From IMG/VR virus record IMGVR_UViG_3300020433_000671, positions 1-64,000 of that record: DNA of 64,000 nucleotides. One strand, written 5' to 3'. The notes under the pieces were generated by a model. It was not told the origin of the DNA. It made no database searches and was given only the letters and a program-made list of their open reading frames with translations. Made by a program: the position numbers and the translations under genes. This document shows positions 31,280 through 39,736 of this stretch, piece after piece. The stretch comes from a virus. Each line of letters begins with the position of its first letter. The first letter of the stretch is position 1.

Positions 31280-31537
31280 TTATTTTGGAGGTAACTCCTT
31301 CTTATAATCTTTAGGATCTTTCAATCCTTTAACAGGACCACTAGTTTCTGGCCAAGCATTTATTAGTTGTAAATATACTTCTTCTCTAACGATTTGTCTA
31401 ATCTTTTCTATCTTAGCATCCTCTCTCTTCTGAGGACCACCAGTTTGTTGGTCGATGACATGATTGCCACCGACAAACGCACCAGTTCCTACAACTGCTG
31501 CTGCTGTTACTCCTGATGTGATCTTTTGTACGTCCAT
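31280..31537 (-). CDS. 85-residue membrane-associated protein
   Basis: MDVQKITSGVTAAAVVGTGA (hydrophobic helix about 7-25) then a charged, helical end with EDAKIEKIRQIVREEVYLQL. The ATG at 31537 overlaps the preceding TAA (TAATG), indicating coupled translation. No family recognised. Confidence 0.8.
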   Translation of the reverse strand: MDVQKITSGVTAAAVVGTGAFVGGNHVIDQQTGGPQKREDAKIEKIRQIVREEVYLQLINAWPETSGPVKGLKDPKDYKKELPPK

Positions 31538-32145
31538 TAACAACCCTTAAGATCTGCTGCCATGTTACCACCAAGTTCAGCACCTTGATTACCACCAAAC
31601 ATTGTTACCCAACCAGCAGCAAGCCAACCAACAAAAGGTATACCACTAACGGCAGGTGCAACAGCAGTACCAACGCCACTACCAACGAGACGACCAGTCT
31701 GTTCTCCACCACCTCTTGCTTTGATACAAGCGATTGTTTTTTCTGAGAGTTTTCCGTCTGGGTTTGCAGATGCTTGGACTGCAAGTGCTGATGGATCAAT
31801 CCATGCTGTATTGGTTGATACTGGTCCTCCATGGTGTGCTGCACCATCGGCAGTAAATTCAATAACTTGTTTGGTAGTATTATTAGCGAGTCCCAGAAAG
31901 CCGCCTTTACTTTTTTTATCAATGGTAGTAATCATAGTCTTAGGATCGTTAGCTCTGTAACGTACACTATAACCATCTTCACTAACATTTGCTTCATATG
32001 AAGTGTATGCTCCTACTGGTATATTCAAACTAGGAAGTTTAGATGAATCTCTCCTAGCAAGCATACCAATCATACCTATATGAGATATACCTATGACTCC
32101 ACCCAATCCAAGGGCAAACCATTTTGTTAAATTAATTTTATCCAT
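31537..32145 (-). CDS. 202-residue protein with N-terminal membrane anchor
   Basis: The first 30 residues are a signal-anchor helix (WFALGLGGVIGISHIGMIG). The body (about 45-130) is beta-rich (YTSYEANVSEDGYSVRYRAN). The C-terminal part is hydrophobic and Gly-rich (GIPFVGWLAAGWVTMFGGN), a second membrane segment, ending KGC. Unknown family; part of a five-gene membrane cluster. Confidence 0.82.
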   Translation of the reverse strand: MDKINLTKWFALGLGGVIGISHIGMIGMLARRDSSKLPSLNIPVGAYTSYEANVSEDGYSVRYRANDPKTMITTIDKKSKGGFLGLANNTTKQVIEFTADGAAHHGGPVSTNTAWIDPSALAVQASANPDGKLSEKTIACIKARGGGEQTGRLVGSGVGTAVAPAVSGIPFVGWLAAGWVTMFGGNQGAELGGNMAADLKGC

Positions 32146-32160
32146 AACGATACTCGTAAT

Positions 32161-32403
32161 TTAAAAAGGTGAACTTGGAACAGGAAGTCCCATACTAGCA
32201 CCATCAGTAGAGGGAATTTCAGGAAGTCCTACATCACCTGAAAGAGCACCGCCAACAAGACCGCCAGCAAGACCACCTAGTGCTTTCTCTTTTATGTTTT
32301 CTATGATTGCATCCTTGCGTACATAAACGTAGCCAGCAGTGCCAACAACGGCAAGAGATACAACAGCAGACGCAACAGCGAGTACATTAATTACTTTTTG
32401 CAT
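32161..32403 (-). CDS. 80-residue membrane protein
   Basis: MQKVINVLAVASAVVSLAVV is a signal-like hydrophobic helix; the rest has IIENIKEKALGGLAGGLVGG, a glycine-zipper-like segment, and a Pro/Ser end. The start at 32403 is chosen because it lies after the upstream gene's stop; the frame to 32454 would be inside it. Glycine-zipper segments often insert into membranes. Confidence 0.78.
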   Translation of the reverse strand: MQKVINVLAVASAVVSLAVVGTAGYVYVRKDAIIENIKEKALGGLAGGLVGGALSGDVGLPEIPSTDGASMGLPVPSSPF

Positions 32404-32407
32404 GATT

Positions 32408-32842
32408 TTAAATTTCGTAAGTTTTCTTTTCTTTGCTATTAGGATCAACCGCAATGATTTTTAATGGTGCTTGCTCAATACGAATAGTTTGAGTAGGACC
32501 ACCGTTTCCTCCATTTCCACCACCATTACCATTAGTCATCTTCATAGTACCATCTCCCTTCTTAGAAGCGGTCTGGATTCCGAAGCTAGCTAGCACCCCT
32601 GTAAAAACCGAAGCTATGAAAGTTGGATCGATTTTCTGTTGTGGTACACCTGGTATGGCGACGTAGTTTAAAGTCAAGATTCCTCCAGACCAGGCAAGAA
32701 CAGTAATGCGAACAAATGTACTAATGATTGCTGCTTGTTCATCAGCGTCTGGAAGTATAGCATCCTTAGCTTTGCCAAAGAAACCTTTTTTCTTTTCTTC
32801 TGGTTGTTCTTCAACAACCTCATTTTTAATCTCTTCGGGCAT
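32408..32842 (-). CDS. 144-residue two-helix membrane protein, candidate holin
   Basis: An acidic/Lys-rich head (KKKGFFGKAKDAI) leads to two hydrophobic helices (about 40-62, IISTFVRITVLAWSGGILTL; about 73-90, TFIASVFTGVLASFGI). A Gly/Asn-rich spacer (NGNGGGNGGNGG) and charged tail follow. Two helices with short soluble ends resemble holins, but no family match is recognised. Confidence 0.8.
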   Translation of the reverse strand: MPEEIKNEVVEEQPEEKKKGFFGKAKDAILPDADEQAAIISTFVRITVLAWSGGILTLNYVAIPGVPQQKIDPTFIASVFTGVLASFGIQTASKKGDGTMKMTNGNGGGNGGNGGPTQTIRIEQAPLKIIAVDPNSKEKKTYEI

Positions 32843-32870
32843 GAAAAGTATCTGTAACTATATTATATAT

Positions 32871-33296
32871 CTATTCAGAAGACTGCCTTTTTTTACCGAT
32901 ATTATATTTGGATTCAAGAGTCCATTCACCCTTTTCTTTGTATGCAATAACTTTAATTTGACTTAGAGGTGCAGCTTGTGTAACAGTGTCTTCCTTTACA
33001 ATTTCTACTAGACCCCAATCAGATAAAAGTTTAATTATACGATTTCGACGTTGAACATCATTCTCAGATAGATTTGCTTTCTTACCATCAAGTGCGAAGA
33101 GTTCTTTAAAATGTACTATGTAATACTGTCCTTTTTTATGAAGGATGTGACATGATTGAAATAATTTTTTTTCTTTTCTGGATGCAACTCCAATACGTGT
33201 AAGAGTCTCACGAACTTTAAGGAAATCATCAGGTTCCTTTAAGTTCACCTCCACCATATCATTCTTTGTCCATTGAACCTCTTTAAGTTCACTCAT
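32871..33296 (-). CDS. regA: Translational repressor RegA
   Basis: RegA binds start regions of phage mRNAs and represses early translation. Residues 15-110 align closely with T4 RegA: VNLKEPDDFLKVRETLTRIG, SCHILHKKGQYYIVHFKE and LLSDWGLVEIV. The protein is 141 residues against 122 in T4, with 13 extra at the N-terminus. ATG at 33296 overlaps the gp62 stop as ATGA, the T4 gene order. Confidence 0.96.
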   Translation of the reverse strand: MSELKEVQWTKNDMVEVNLKEPDDFLKVRETLTRIGVASRKEKKLFQSCHILHKKGQYYIVHFKELFALDGKKANLSENDVQRRNRIIKLLSDWGLVEIVKEDTVTQAAPLSQIKVIAYKEKGEWTLESKYNIGKKRQSSE

Positions 33297-33697
33297 AGTT
33301 TCTTACCTCCTTTATTCAGTTTCTCTTTAATGTAATTTAATTGCTTTGGAGTTAAGATCCTTAAGGCTTGAATTGCTTTATCACTACTATAACCATAGTA
33401 TTTTTTCACAAGGTCAAGATCTTTCACCGTTTCTTTTTTACCCCAAGGAGAAAATCTCTTTCGGGATCTGACGGTATTTATAAAGAAATCATACTGAAGT
33501 TTCTTATCTAAGTTAGGATATTGATTCATCTCATTTGCATACATCACAGTATCAATATGATGTGACATACACTTATTGATTACAAAAGGAGAATAATTTT
33601 TTTCCCAATCAGGATCTTCATCCTCCATCAAATTTTTCTTTGTCACATTGATACTGTTTAGATAATCCTTTAAAGGATACCGATCATCATATGGCAT
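33293..33697 (-). CDS. Clamp-loader small subunit (T4 gp62-like)
   Basis: 134 residues, shorter than T4 gp62 (187). Cyanophage-type N-terminus DYLNSINVTKKNLMEDEDPD, then VMYANEMNQYPNLDKKLQYD, and the gp62 segment FFINTVRSRKRFSPWGKKE with KKYYGYSSDKAIQALRILT. With gp44 it loads the gp45 clamp. It is normally next to gp44; here four genes (dam, an Sm-like gene, a small gene and pyrE) lie between them. Confidence 0.9.
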   Translation of the reverse strand: MPYDDRYPLKDYLNSINVTKKNLMEDEDPDWEKNYSPFVINKCMSHHIDTVMYANEMNQYPNLDKKLQYDFFINTVRSRKRFSPWGKKETVKDLDLVKKYYGYSSDKAIQALRILTPKQLNYIKEKLNKGGKKL

Positions 33698-34514
33698 AGT
33701 TTGTTAAAATAAGTTCTTTACGTTGTTCCTGATCTTTCATATAATCACCTACTGATCTCATGGTATATGTGTGATCATACTCGTAAGGTGTCCATTCCTT
33801 AAAACGTTCTTTTATTAATTGAGAAGAATTATATGATATCATCATAGGAGAAGTATAACCATCACACCATTCAGAAAACTCATCATGATTAAATCCTTTA
33901 TGCATGGCACCTTTTTTACCATATAGAGAAGATTTTATTTCATAAGGAGGATCTAAGTACATGAATATATCCCTATCATCACATAACATTCTTTCATAAG
34001 AAAGATTTGTTATAGTCCAATTTTGTATCAACTCTGAATACTCAGGTAATTTCTCTATTCCTCGTAAACTGAAATTGGAGTTTGATGCTTGGGATGAAAA
34101 GGATGAGGACTCTGTGAGACCAGAAAAAGAGCACTTGTTAATAATATAAAAATAACAGGCACGACTAATGTCGGATTGTTTTTCATCGTTAAGAAGTTCT
34201 TTACTTTCCAAAAAAAGTTCTTTTGCTTTTTCTGGAGTTGCATATGCTGTTTTAAAAGTTTTGAGTCTGGTCGTAATTTCATTACCATTATCCTGTAGTT
34301 GTTGCCAAAAATTAACTAGAGGTACATATAGGTCATTGACCCATATCTCTAGATGAGGATATGCCTGTGTCATATAAAGAGCAACAGACCCACCACCAAG
34401 AAAAGGTTCACGATATTCTTTATACTTATTCATATCTGGTAAAAACTGTGCTATTTTTTTAACAGCACGAGACTTCCCACCAGGATAACGAAGAGGTGTT
34501 TTCAAAGAGGTCAT
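33687..34514 (-). CDS. dam: DNA adenine methylase, Dam family
   Basis: 275 residues. LRYPGGKSRAVKKIAQF is the N-terminal motif of Dam-type enzymes, EPFLGGGSVALYM (about 37-49) the SAM motif I region and FMYLDPPYEI (about 182-191) the DPPY catalytic motif IV. The enzyme methylates adenine N6, probably in GATC-like sites, and could protect phage DNA or control packaging. It overlaps gp62 by 11 bases. Confidence 0.94.
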   Translation of the reverse strand: MTSLKTPLRYPGGKSRAVKKIAQFLPDMNKYKEYREPFLGGGSVALYMTQAYPHLEIWVNDLYVPLVNFWQQLQDNGNEITTRLKTFKTAYATPEKAKELFLESKELLNDEKQSDISRACYFYIINKCSFSGLTESSSFSSQASNSNFSLRGIEKLPEYSELIQNWTITNLSYERMLCDDRDIFMYLDPPYEIKSSLYGKKGAMHKGFNHDEFSEWCDGYTSPMMISYNSSQLIKERFKEWTPYEYDHTYTMRSVGDYMKDQEQRKELILTNYAI

Positions 34515-34801
34515 AAAATCAATTGCTTGTCAGGAGTAATAATATTATTACCAAATATTTTTTCATACTGCTTAACTACCTGAGGTGCAACTGCAACAGA
34601 ATAGATAACATGTTTCATATCCAAAGCAATCTCAGGAAATTCTGGATCAATAACAGTTGCCCATGGAGCAAATCCTACTTGATCTTGATGAGGAATAACA
34701 ACTAAACCATTCTTAACTGTCAAAATACCATTCTTCCAATCTACAACTTCAGCAACAATTTCTTCACCAGTTATCAGACGTATTAATTTTATATCAATCA
34801 T
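34511..34801 (-). CDS. 96-residue Sm-like candidate
   Basis: MIDIKLIRLITGEEIVAEVV then DWKNGILTVKNGLVVIPHQD. A strand-turn-strand with TGEEIVAEV and LTVKNGLVV gives an Sm-fold-like pattern; VIYSVAVAPQVVKQYEKIFG at the end matches the VxxYxxI endings of the three other candidates. Sm rings bind AU-rich RNA in the host Hfq family, but this protein lacks clear Hfq motifs. It overlaps dam by four bases. Confidence 0.82.
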   Translation of the reverse strand: MIDIKLIRLITGEEIVAEVVDWKNGILTVKNGLVVIPHQDQVGFAPWATVIDPEFPEIALDMKHVIYSVAVAPQVVKQYEKIFGNNIITPDKQLIL

Positions 34802-34803
34802 GT

Positions 34804-35028
34804 TTATATACCTTGATCTTTAGTTCTTTCAAAAAATTCTTTCATCGATGATGAAACATCTGGTGGTTCAGGATCTTTAATACCCTTAATTTTTTTCCAA
34901 TTATTATACATTGCTTGCATATGCCATGATTGAGCAAGACTCTTAGGACCATTTTCTAACAACTCAAGTTCTTTCTTGTTAGTTGTATATGATTTGTACT
35001 CCTCTCTCCACTTAGTATTTTCTGTCAT
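34804..35028 (-). CDS. 74-residue conserved protein
   Basis: MTENTKWREEYKSYTTNKKE then SLAQSWHMQAMYNNWKKIKG: a small, basic, helical protein. It lies between the Sm-like gene and pyrE; start overlaps the pyrE stop (ATGA). Function not known. Confidence 0.82.
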   Translation of the reverse strand: MTENTKWREEYKSYTTNKKELELLENGPKSLAQSWHMQAMYNNWKKIKGIKDPEPPDVSSSMKEFFERTKDQGI

Positions 35029-35567
35029 GATGTAATGTCCTCCAATTTGAATAGTGAAACAAACTCTAGTTCATTATTATACCATACTTTATGATTTTCC
35101 ATCCTATCAACAATAGTAACCACTCTATTGACAATATATCCTGCATCACGTAGCACATTGACTGCCTTGATTGCACTACTGCCTGTTGTAGTTACATCTT
35201 CTAATACTGTAACGATTGAACCTTTAGGTGGTTTGTTACCTTCAATAACTTCTTTTGTACCATATCCTTTAGGATTTTTCCTAACAATAAGAGCATCAAT
35301 ATGCCCACCCTTATAGTATGCTCTCTGTGCAACACCACAAACCAATGGATCAGCACCCAAAGTAAGACCACCAACTGCTACTGACTTAGGATCTACTTCC
35401 TTAATCATTAGTGATGATAACAATGCATTACCCTCACATGAAAGAGTTACAGGTTTACAATTAATATAATGCTCCGACTTTTTGCCTGAAGACAATACAT
35501 AATCACCTTTTTTATATGCTCTTTCTTTCAGTAGGTTGAGCAATGTTGCTTTGTTTACATCAGTCAT
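35025..35567 (-). CDS. pyrE: Orotate phosphoribosyltransferase
   Basis: 180 residues, type I phosphoribosyltransferase. VTVLEDVTTTGSSAIKAV (about 118-135) is the PRPP-binding loop; YINCKPVTLSCEGNALLSSL and GGLTLGADPLVCGVA are typical of PyrE. It converts orotate and PRPP to OMP in de novo UMP synthesis. Linked with nrdAB and talC it would increase pyrimidine supply. ATGA overlap with gp44 shows it is in the replication operon rather than a separate insertion. Confidence 0.95.
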   Translation of the reverse strand: MTDVNKATLLNLLKERAYKKGDYVLSSGKKSEHYINCKPVTLSCEGNALLSSLMIKEVDPKSVAVGGLTLGADPLVCGVAQRAYYKGGHIDALIVRKNPKGYGTKEVIEGNKPPKGSIVTVLEDVTTTGSSAIKAVNVLRDAGYIVNRVVTIVDRMENHKVWYNNELEFVSLFKLEDITS

Positions 35568-36508
35568 TTAAAATTACACTCCAACATTAATTGCGTTAAA
35601 CAGGCAAGAAGATTAATCTCCTGATCTACTACGAAAGCAGACTTATACTGATACTCTGCAATAATAAGCACAGCAGCAGCAACACTAGGACCGTCCATCA
35701 CAGATGACAGATTGTCATACAATTTACGCATTATAGAAACAGGATCACTATCAAGATTTTGAGTAACCCATTTTTTTACATCATTAAATTTCTTATTCTT
35801 TAATGCGTCTACTAATGTATCTATCTTGGTATCACCTAACGTTGCAAGGATTCCAGTATCGATATCACCTGTAGAACTGTATCTTTGGAGTTCGTTGAGG
35901 ACTCTTCTGAAATCTGGGAAGTATTTTTGTACGACTGTGGCAACCACTTTGTCATTGAACCGTACCTTCTCTTTGGACAAGATGTCTCTGCATCTCTCAA
36001 AGAACTCTGCCGCCAGAACTTGTTTAGTTTTTCCACGGACATTGAAATCTATTACTGTTGTTCTACTATGTAACGGTTCTATGATTTTATTCTTAAAGTT
36101 ACACGTGAATATGAACCTACAGTTTTTTTGAAACTCTTCAATCGATGCCCTGAGGAGTAATTGAACATCCGCCGTCGTATTGTCTGCTTCATCAATAATG
36201 AGAACCTTATGACGAGATGTAGATGTAAGAGAAACAGTAGCAGCAAAGGTCTTTGCCTGATTGCGTACAGTGTCCAAGAATCTACCCTCATCAGACCCAT
36301 TAATGACATAACTATCTACCCCTAATTCATTACATAGTGCTTTAGCTATAGTAGTTTTTCCGATACCCGCAGTTCCAGAGAGCAAGAGATTTGGAATCTC
36401 ACCTTGCTCTACAAAACCTTTGAAAGTATCTTTCACATTTGTAGGAAGTATGCAGTCCTCAACTTTCTGAGGTCTGTACTTCTCTACCCATAAAAAATCA
36501 TTAGGCAT
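35564..36508 (-). CDS. Clamp-loader ATPase (T4 gp44-like)
   Basis: 314 residues, AAA+. NDFLWVEKYRPQKVEDCILP at the start, Walker A LSGTAGIGKTTIAKAL (about residue 43), Walker B VLIIDEADN (about 105), sensor RFIFTCNFKNKI and the arginine-finger region LHSRTTVIDF. Start at 36508 gives an overlap with the gp45 stop; the 36562 frame is rejected. Together with gp62 it loads gp45. Confidence 0.97.
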   Translation of the reverse strand: MPNDFLWVEKYRPQKVEDCILPTNVKDTFKGFVEQGEIPNLLLSGTAGIGKTTIAKALCNELGVDSYVINGSDEGRFLDTVRNQAKTFAATVSLTSTSRHKVLIIDEADNTTADVQLLLRASIEEFQKNCRFIFTCNFKNKIIEPLHSRTTVIDFNVRGKTKQVLAAEFFERCRDILSKEKVRFNDKVVATVVQKYFPDFRRVLNELQRYSSTGDIDTGILATLGDTKIDTLVDALKNKKFNDVKKWVTQNLDSDPVSIMRKLYDNLSSVMDGPSVAAAVLIIAEYQYKSAFVVDQEINLLACLTQLMLECNFK

Positions 36509-37160
36509 TCGGTTCCAAAGCAATAAAGTATTTGATGCCACTACCTTGGAAGAGGGCAACATTTTGTTTACTAATGGTTACATTGTAATCACCAGCAAGT
36601 AGTTTCAAGTTTTCAACTTTGAAACAATAGCAGAAATCATCATCACTAGCACCAACATGAACTGAGTAACTATTAGAAGTATCATTCTTTTTATCAGTTA
36701 CACATAAACTCATTTCAGTGCCATCCCCATAAAGACATAGGTCTGGTAATTGATAAACCATGGCAGCACGTTGTAGTTGCTGCAAAACACCTGCCTCTAG
36801 ACGGAACTTAACATCCACAGAAGGAATACTAATCTCTTTTTCTGGAGGTTGAGTAATAATATCAGGATCAGCATAGAAGAAACGAGTCTTAGACTTGCCA
36901 CGCTTATCACTTACAGTGACGTAATTTGTGTCTGAAGTATCAATCTTTGGTTGGTCAAAAAGAGATAACCCTCCAAGGAACACTCCCAAGTCGTAGATAG
37001 AAATCTGCGAATCAAACTGTTCTTCGACATCTGCAATAGCAAGTATGTTCTTATTAATACTAAGAGTTGAAATTTGATTGCCAGGTTTAATGACAATAGA
37101 TTTGTTAATAGAACAAAAGTTCTTAAGTACTTCAATTGTTGGTTTGGTAATTACTGTCAT
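36501..37160 (-). CDS. Sliding clamp (T4 gp45-like)
   Basis: 219 residues. The two-domain clamp fold is seen as IKPGNQISTLSINKNILAIA, YDLGVFLGGLSLFDQP and VENLKLLAGDYNVTISKQ. The processivity factor also activates T4 late transcription with gp55. It abuts DUF3310 (37161) and overlaps gp44. Confidence 0.95.
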   Translation of the reverse strand: MTVITKPTIEVLKNFCSINKSIVIKPGNQISTLSINKNILAIADVEEQFDSQISIYDLGVFLGGLSLFDQPKIDTSDTNYVTVSDKRGKSKTRFFYADPDIITQPPEKEISIPSVDVKFRLEAGVLQQLQRAAMVYQLPDLCLYGDGTEMSLCVTDKKNDTSNSYSVHVGASDDDFCYCFKVENLKLLAGDYNVTISKQNVALFQGSGIKYFIALEPNA

Positions 37161-37472
37161 TTACTTGTCATAATCAACGGTGAATGCGGTTGCTCCAGTT
37201 TGAGCAGCGTTTGCTTTTGCTTGTTTGTCATTAAAGTGACAAAGGAGCACAGCATAATGGATAATCTTAATAATATCCTTTCGTGCTGAACCCTTTCTGT
37301 CATACCTTGAGGCATATTTCAAAATATTAGACCTACAGAATGCCTCTGCGTCACCTACAGAATCAATCAAGTCCAGTGTCTGAACATTGTTTGAAGAGTA
37401 GTGCCCACCGTAAGTCTGACTAATGTAATCAGAGACCTCTTTCAAGATCTCATCTTCATTGTACTTCTTCAT
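37161..37472 (-). CDS. DUF3310-like protein
   Basis: 103 residues. GGHYSSNNVQTLDLIDSVGD, AEAFCRSNILKYASRYDRKG and ARKDIIKIIHYAVLLCHF match the DUF3310 pattern (H...DL...FC.GN..KY..R...K...D..K). Members are small phage proteins proposed to affect nucleotide metabolism, without firm function. It precedes gp45. Confidence 0.85.
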   Translation of the reverse strand: MKKYNEDEILKEVSDYISQTYGGHYSSNNVQTLDLIDSVGDAEAFCRSNILKYASRYDRKGSARKDIIKIIHYAVLLCHFNDKQAKANAAQTGATAFTVDYDK

Positions 37473-37478
37473 AATATA

Positions 37479-38546
37479 TCAATTATCCTCATTAGTATAC
37501 TCTGAATCTTCGCCTGCGTCAACCTTTGTATAAAGATCTAAGAAAGATTGTTTAGTATCATCATCAAATCGATTAACACATTTAGTGATAGAATCCAAAC
37601 GATTTCCAAAGATATCATATGCTTGAACAATGTGAACCAAACGACGAGTGGTAACAACCTCATCTACACCACCATCAAAGAAAGTCTTACGAATAATACC
37701 TGCCCACTTGACTAGGTTATCAGCAAACTCTTTTTCACAACCAGCATTAATAAGAATCTTATTTTCAATGTTAGCAGATGGATAATCTTGCTCAAAAGTT
37801 ACTGGGAATCTTTCAAGGAATGCTTCATTAAGAATATTAGTCCCAACAAAACGACCATCATCACTTCCTTTACCTTTAGTGTTTGCAGTTGCGATAACAG
37901 TAAATCCTTTAGATGGTTGTACATACTTACCAATTTTTTTAAGGAAGACACCTTTACCTTCAAGTACAGACTGAAGACACAAGATCTTGTTAGATGCTAG
38001 GTCAATCTCATCAAGAAGTAAAACTGCACCACGCTCAAGTGCCTCTATCACAGGACCATTATGCCAAACAGTATCACCATTAACAAGACGGAAACCACCG
38101 ATGAGATCATCCTCATCTGTTTCAATTGTAATATTGACACGAATTAACTCTCTCTTTGCTACTGCACATGCCTGTTCAACCGACATAGTTTTGCCATTAC
38201 CAGAGAGTCCAGTAATGAAGATAGGATAAAACTTACGAGAAGAAATTACTTTACGTACATTATTGAAGTTACCAAAAGGAACATAAGAATCTTCTTTTAA
38301 AGGAATATAATTTGCAGAAGAATTTGCAGAAGGTGCTTCATATGCTTTTTCAATTTGTTCAGCAGTCAAATTCCATTTGCCAACACCTGTTTTATAAGAC
38401 TTCAAACGTTTACAAGCAGTGGCATAAGATAGTTTCAATTGACTTGCTGCCTCACGGATGTTCTTACATCCAACCTCGTCTCCAACGTGCTCAGAAAGAT
38501 ACTGCACGAGTTGCTCAGTTGTAACAGGGTTTGGGGCAAATGTCAT
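37479..38546 (-). CDS. MoxR/CobS-like AAA+ ATPase
   Basis: 355 residues. An N-terminal helix-turn-helix-like region (CKNIREAASQLKLSYATACK) is followed by AAA+ motifs: Walker A IFITGLSGNGKTMS (about 113), Walker B GAVLLLDEIDLAS (about 172) and sensor FTVIATANTKGKG (about 213). Cyanophage annotations call it CobS after the cobaltochelatase subunit, but no cobalamin pathway is present here. A MoxR-type ATPase next to a VWA protein (39733-41889) is a common chaperone/peptidase pair. Confidence 0.92.
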   Translation of the reverse strand: MTFAPNPVTTEQLVQYLSEHVGDEVGCKNIREAASQLKLSYATACKRLKSYKTGVGKWNLTAEQIEKAYEAPSANSSANYIPLKEDSYVPFGNFNNVRKVISSRKFYPIFITGLSGNGKTMSVEQACAVAKRELIRVNITIETDEDDLIGGFRLVNGDTVWHNGPVIEALERGAVLLLDEIDLASNKILCLQSVLEGKGVFLKKIGKYVQPSKGFTVIATANTKGKGSDDGRFVGTNILNEAFLERFPVTFEQDYPSANIENKILINAGCEKEFADNLVKWAGIIRKTFFDGGVDEVVTTRRLVHIVQAYDIFGNRLDSITKCVNRFDDDTKQSFLDLYTKVDAGEDSEYTNEDN

Positions 38547-38579
38547 AGGGTTCCTTTGTTGTCTATACAGATAGTATAA

Positions 38580-38605
38580 CAGAAAACCCCTCCGAATGGA
38601 AGGGG
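38580..38605 (-). terminator. Probable hairpin terminator
   Basis: CCCCTTCC-ATTC-GGAGGGG followed by TTTTCTG on the minus strand. One bulge and a short T-run make it weaker than the others. It separates the 38617-41889 unit from the CobS-like gene, whose -10 box (TATACT) lies just downstream. Confidence 0.65.
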
Positions 38606-38616
38606 CAAGTGGACAC

Positions 38617-39138
38617 TTATTTAACTGTCACCCAATCTGGTTTTCGGGATGGGTCACGTAGATAATTAGATGCAACCCAAGGTTTGCTGGCAATATAATT
38701 TTTGTAAGCAGTAAAAGTGTCATAGCTTGTGTTATATTTAAACTCATCAGGACCTGCAAAAGCGAATGATTTGGGTAAAGTAGGTTTTTGTAACGGAATT
38801 ATATTTGCTGCTTCTTCTAGTGTTTGCTGACAACTATGTATCTTACTGTATCTATGTGTGTATTCTTGACACAATGCTAGACCATGAGTCAGTAACCACC
38901 ATGCATTAGTAAGACATTCATTTGCCCATGCAGTACAAGGATGATTTCGAAATGCACCTTTTTCTGTCTTGTATGGTTGACCATCAAGACGATGTAGTTC
39001 ACCATATCCATGACCCCATTTGTCAGAGCAAACAATAGAAAGCATCTGACAAGTTTCTAGTGGCATTTTGACAATATGTTTGTCAGGTAATACTTGAGCA
39101 GATACGTAGGGTGATGGGTCAGTAACAAAGATGTTCAT
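38617..39138 (-). CDS. 173-residue conserved phage protein
   Basis: MNIFVTDPSPYVSAQVLPDK then HIVKMPLETCQMLSIVCSDK, with NHPCTAWANECLTNAWWLLT and EYTHRYSKIHSC. This DKHIVKM ... E ... Q.LS ... NHPC.W pattern recurs in phage genomes as a protein of unknown function. Several conserved His, Asp and Cys residues suggest an enzyme or metal site. ATGA overlap with the DUF4385 gene. Confidence 0.86.
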   Translation of the reverse strand: MNIFVTDPSPYVSAQVLPDKHIVKMPLETCQMLSIVCSDKWGHGYGELHRLDGQPYKTEKGAFRNHPCTAWANECLTNAWWLLTHGLALCQEYTHRYSKIHSCQQTLEEAANIIPLQKPTLPKSFAFAGPDEFKYNTSYDTFTAYKNYIASKPWVASNYLRDPSRKPDWVTVK

Positions 39139-39596
39139 TCATTAGACCTCCATTGTTTTCTCATTCTAACATAAGTATCATTTTTTGCAACGATGTCACG
39201 AACCTTCTTAAATATAGTAGCAGACTTAGCAAAATCACAAGTAGCATGATCTGGCTCTTGGGGTCTTACATTTCCTTCTTCATCATATTTCTTACCTGTG
39301 TGATGATTGGCATATCTTCTTGAACGAGTAAAACCCATTTCCAAAAATTTACGACACATATCCATACCGATGAAATCTTTTTCATCTCGGTAGTCAAGAT
39401 ACATGCCGAAGATATGATTAGAAGACTCTACTGCAATCTCTGGTGTCTTAAATCTCCAATGAGCACATATATCGTTAGTATAAGGGCGAACCAGTAGAAC
39501 TCCTTGCTCTCCCCTTCCAATACGATAAAGTTTGCGAGTTTCTTCATCTGTAAAGTCAAGAGATTTATAATCGAGGTCATAATTAAATTCCTTCAT
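39135..39596 (-). CDS. DUF4385 protein
   Basis: 153 residues matching the DUF4385 pattern throughout: KLYRIGRGEQGVLLVRPYTN, AHWRFKTPEIAVESSNHIFG, DFIGMDMCRKFLEMGFTRSR and RYANHHTGKKY. Present in bacteria and T4-like phages; function unknown. Overlaps at both ends. Confidence 0.93.
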   Translation of the reverse strand: MKEFNYDLDYKSLDFTDEETRKLYRIGRGEQGVLLVRPYTNDICAHWRFKTPEIAVESSNHIFGMYLDYRDEKDFIGMDMCRKFLEMGFTRSRRYANHHTGKKYDEEGNVRPQEPDHATCDFAKSATIFKKVRDIVAKNDTYVRMRKQWRSNE

Positions 39597-39736
39597 TCTA
39601 GTACTGCTGTTACCCCCATTATAGTTGCATTAGGGTTTCTTGCCAAAGCAACTTCTTTGGCATCTTCATAGTCTGTAGCAATAACAATCTCTTCAAAGAT
39701 TGTACCTGCTTTGAATAGTGATACTTTACATTTCAT
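39593..39736 (-). CDS. 47-residue protein coupled to the VWA gene
   Basis: MKCKVSLFKAGTIFEEIVIA then TDYEDAKEVALARNPNATIM: beta-strand, helix and strand, a compact fold. ATGA overlaps at both ends (with the VWA gene and DUF4385) make it a secure small gene. Similar small proteins are seen in cyanophages; function unknown. Confidence 0.84.
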   Translation of the reverse strand: MKCKVSLFKAGTIFEEIVIATDYEDAKEVALARNPNATIMGVTAVLE

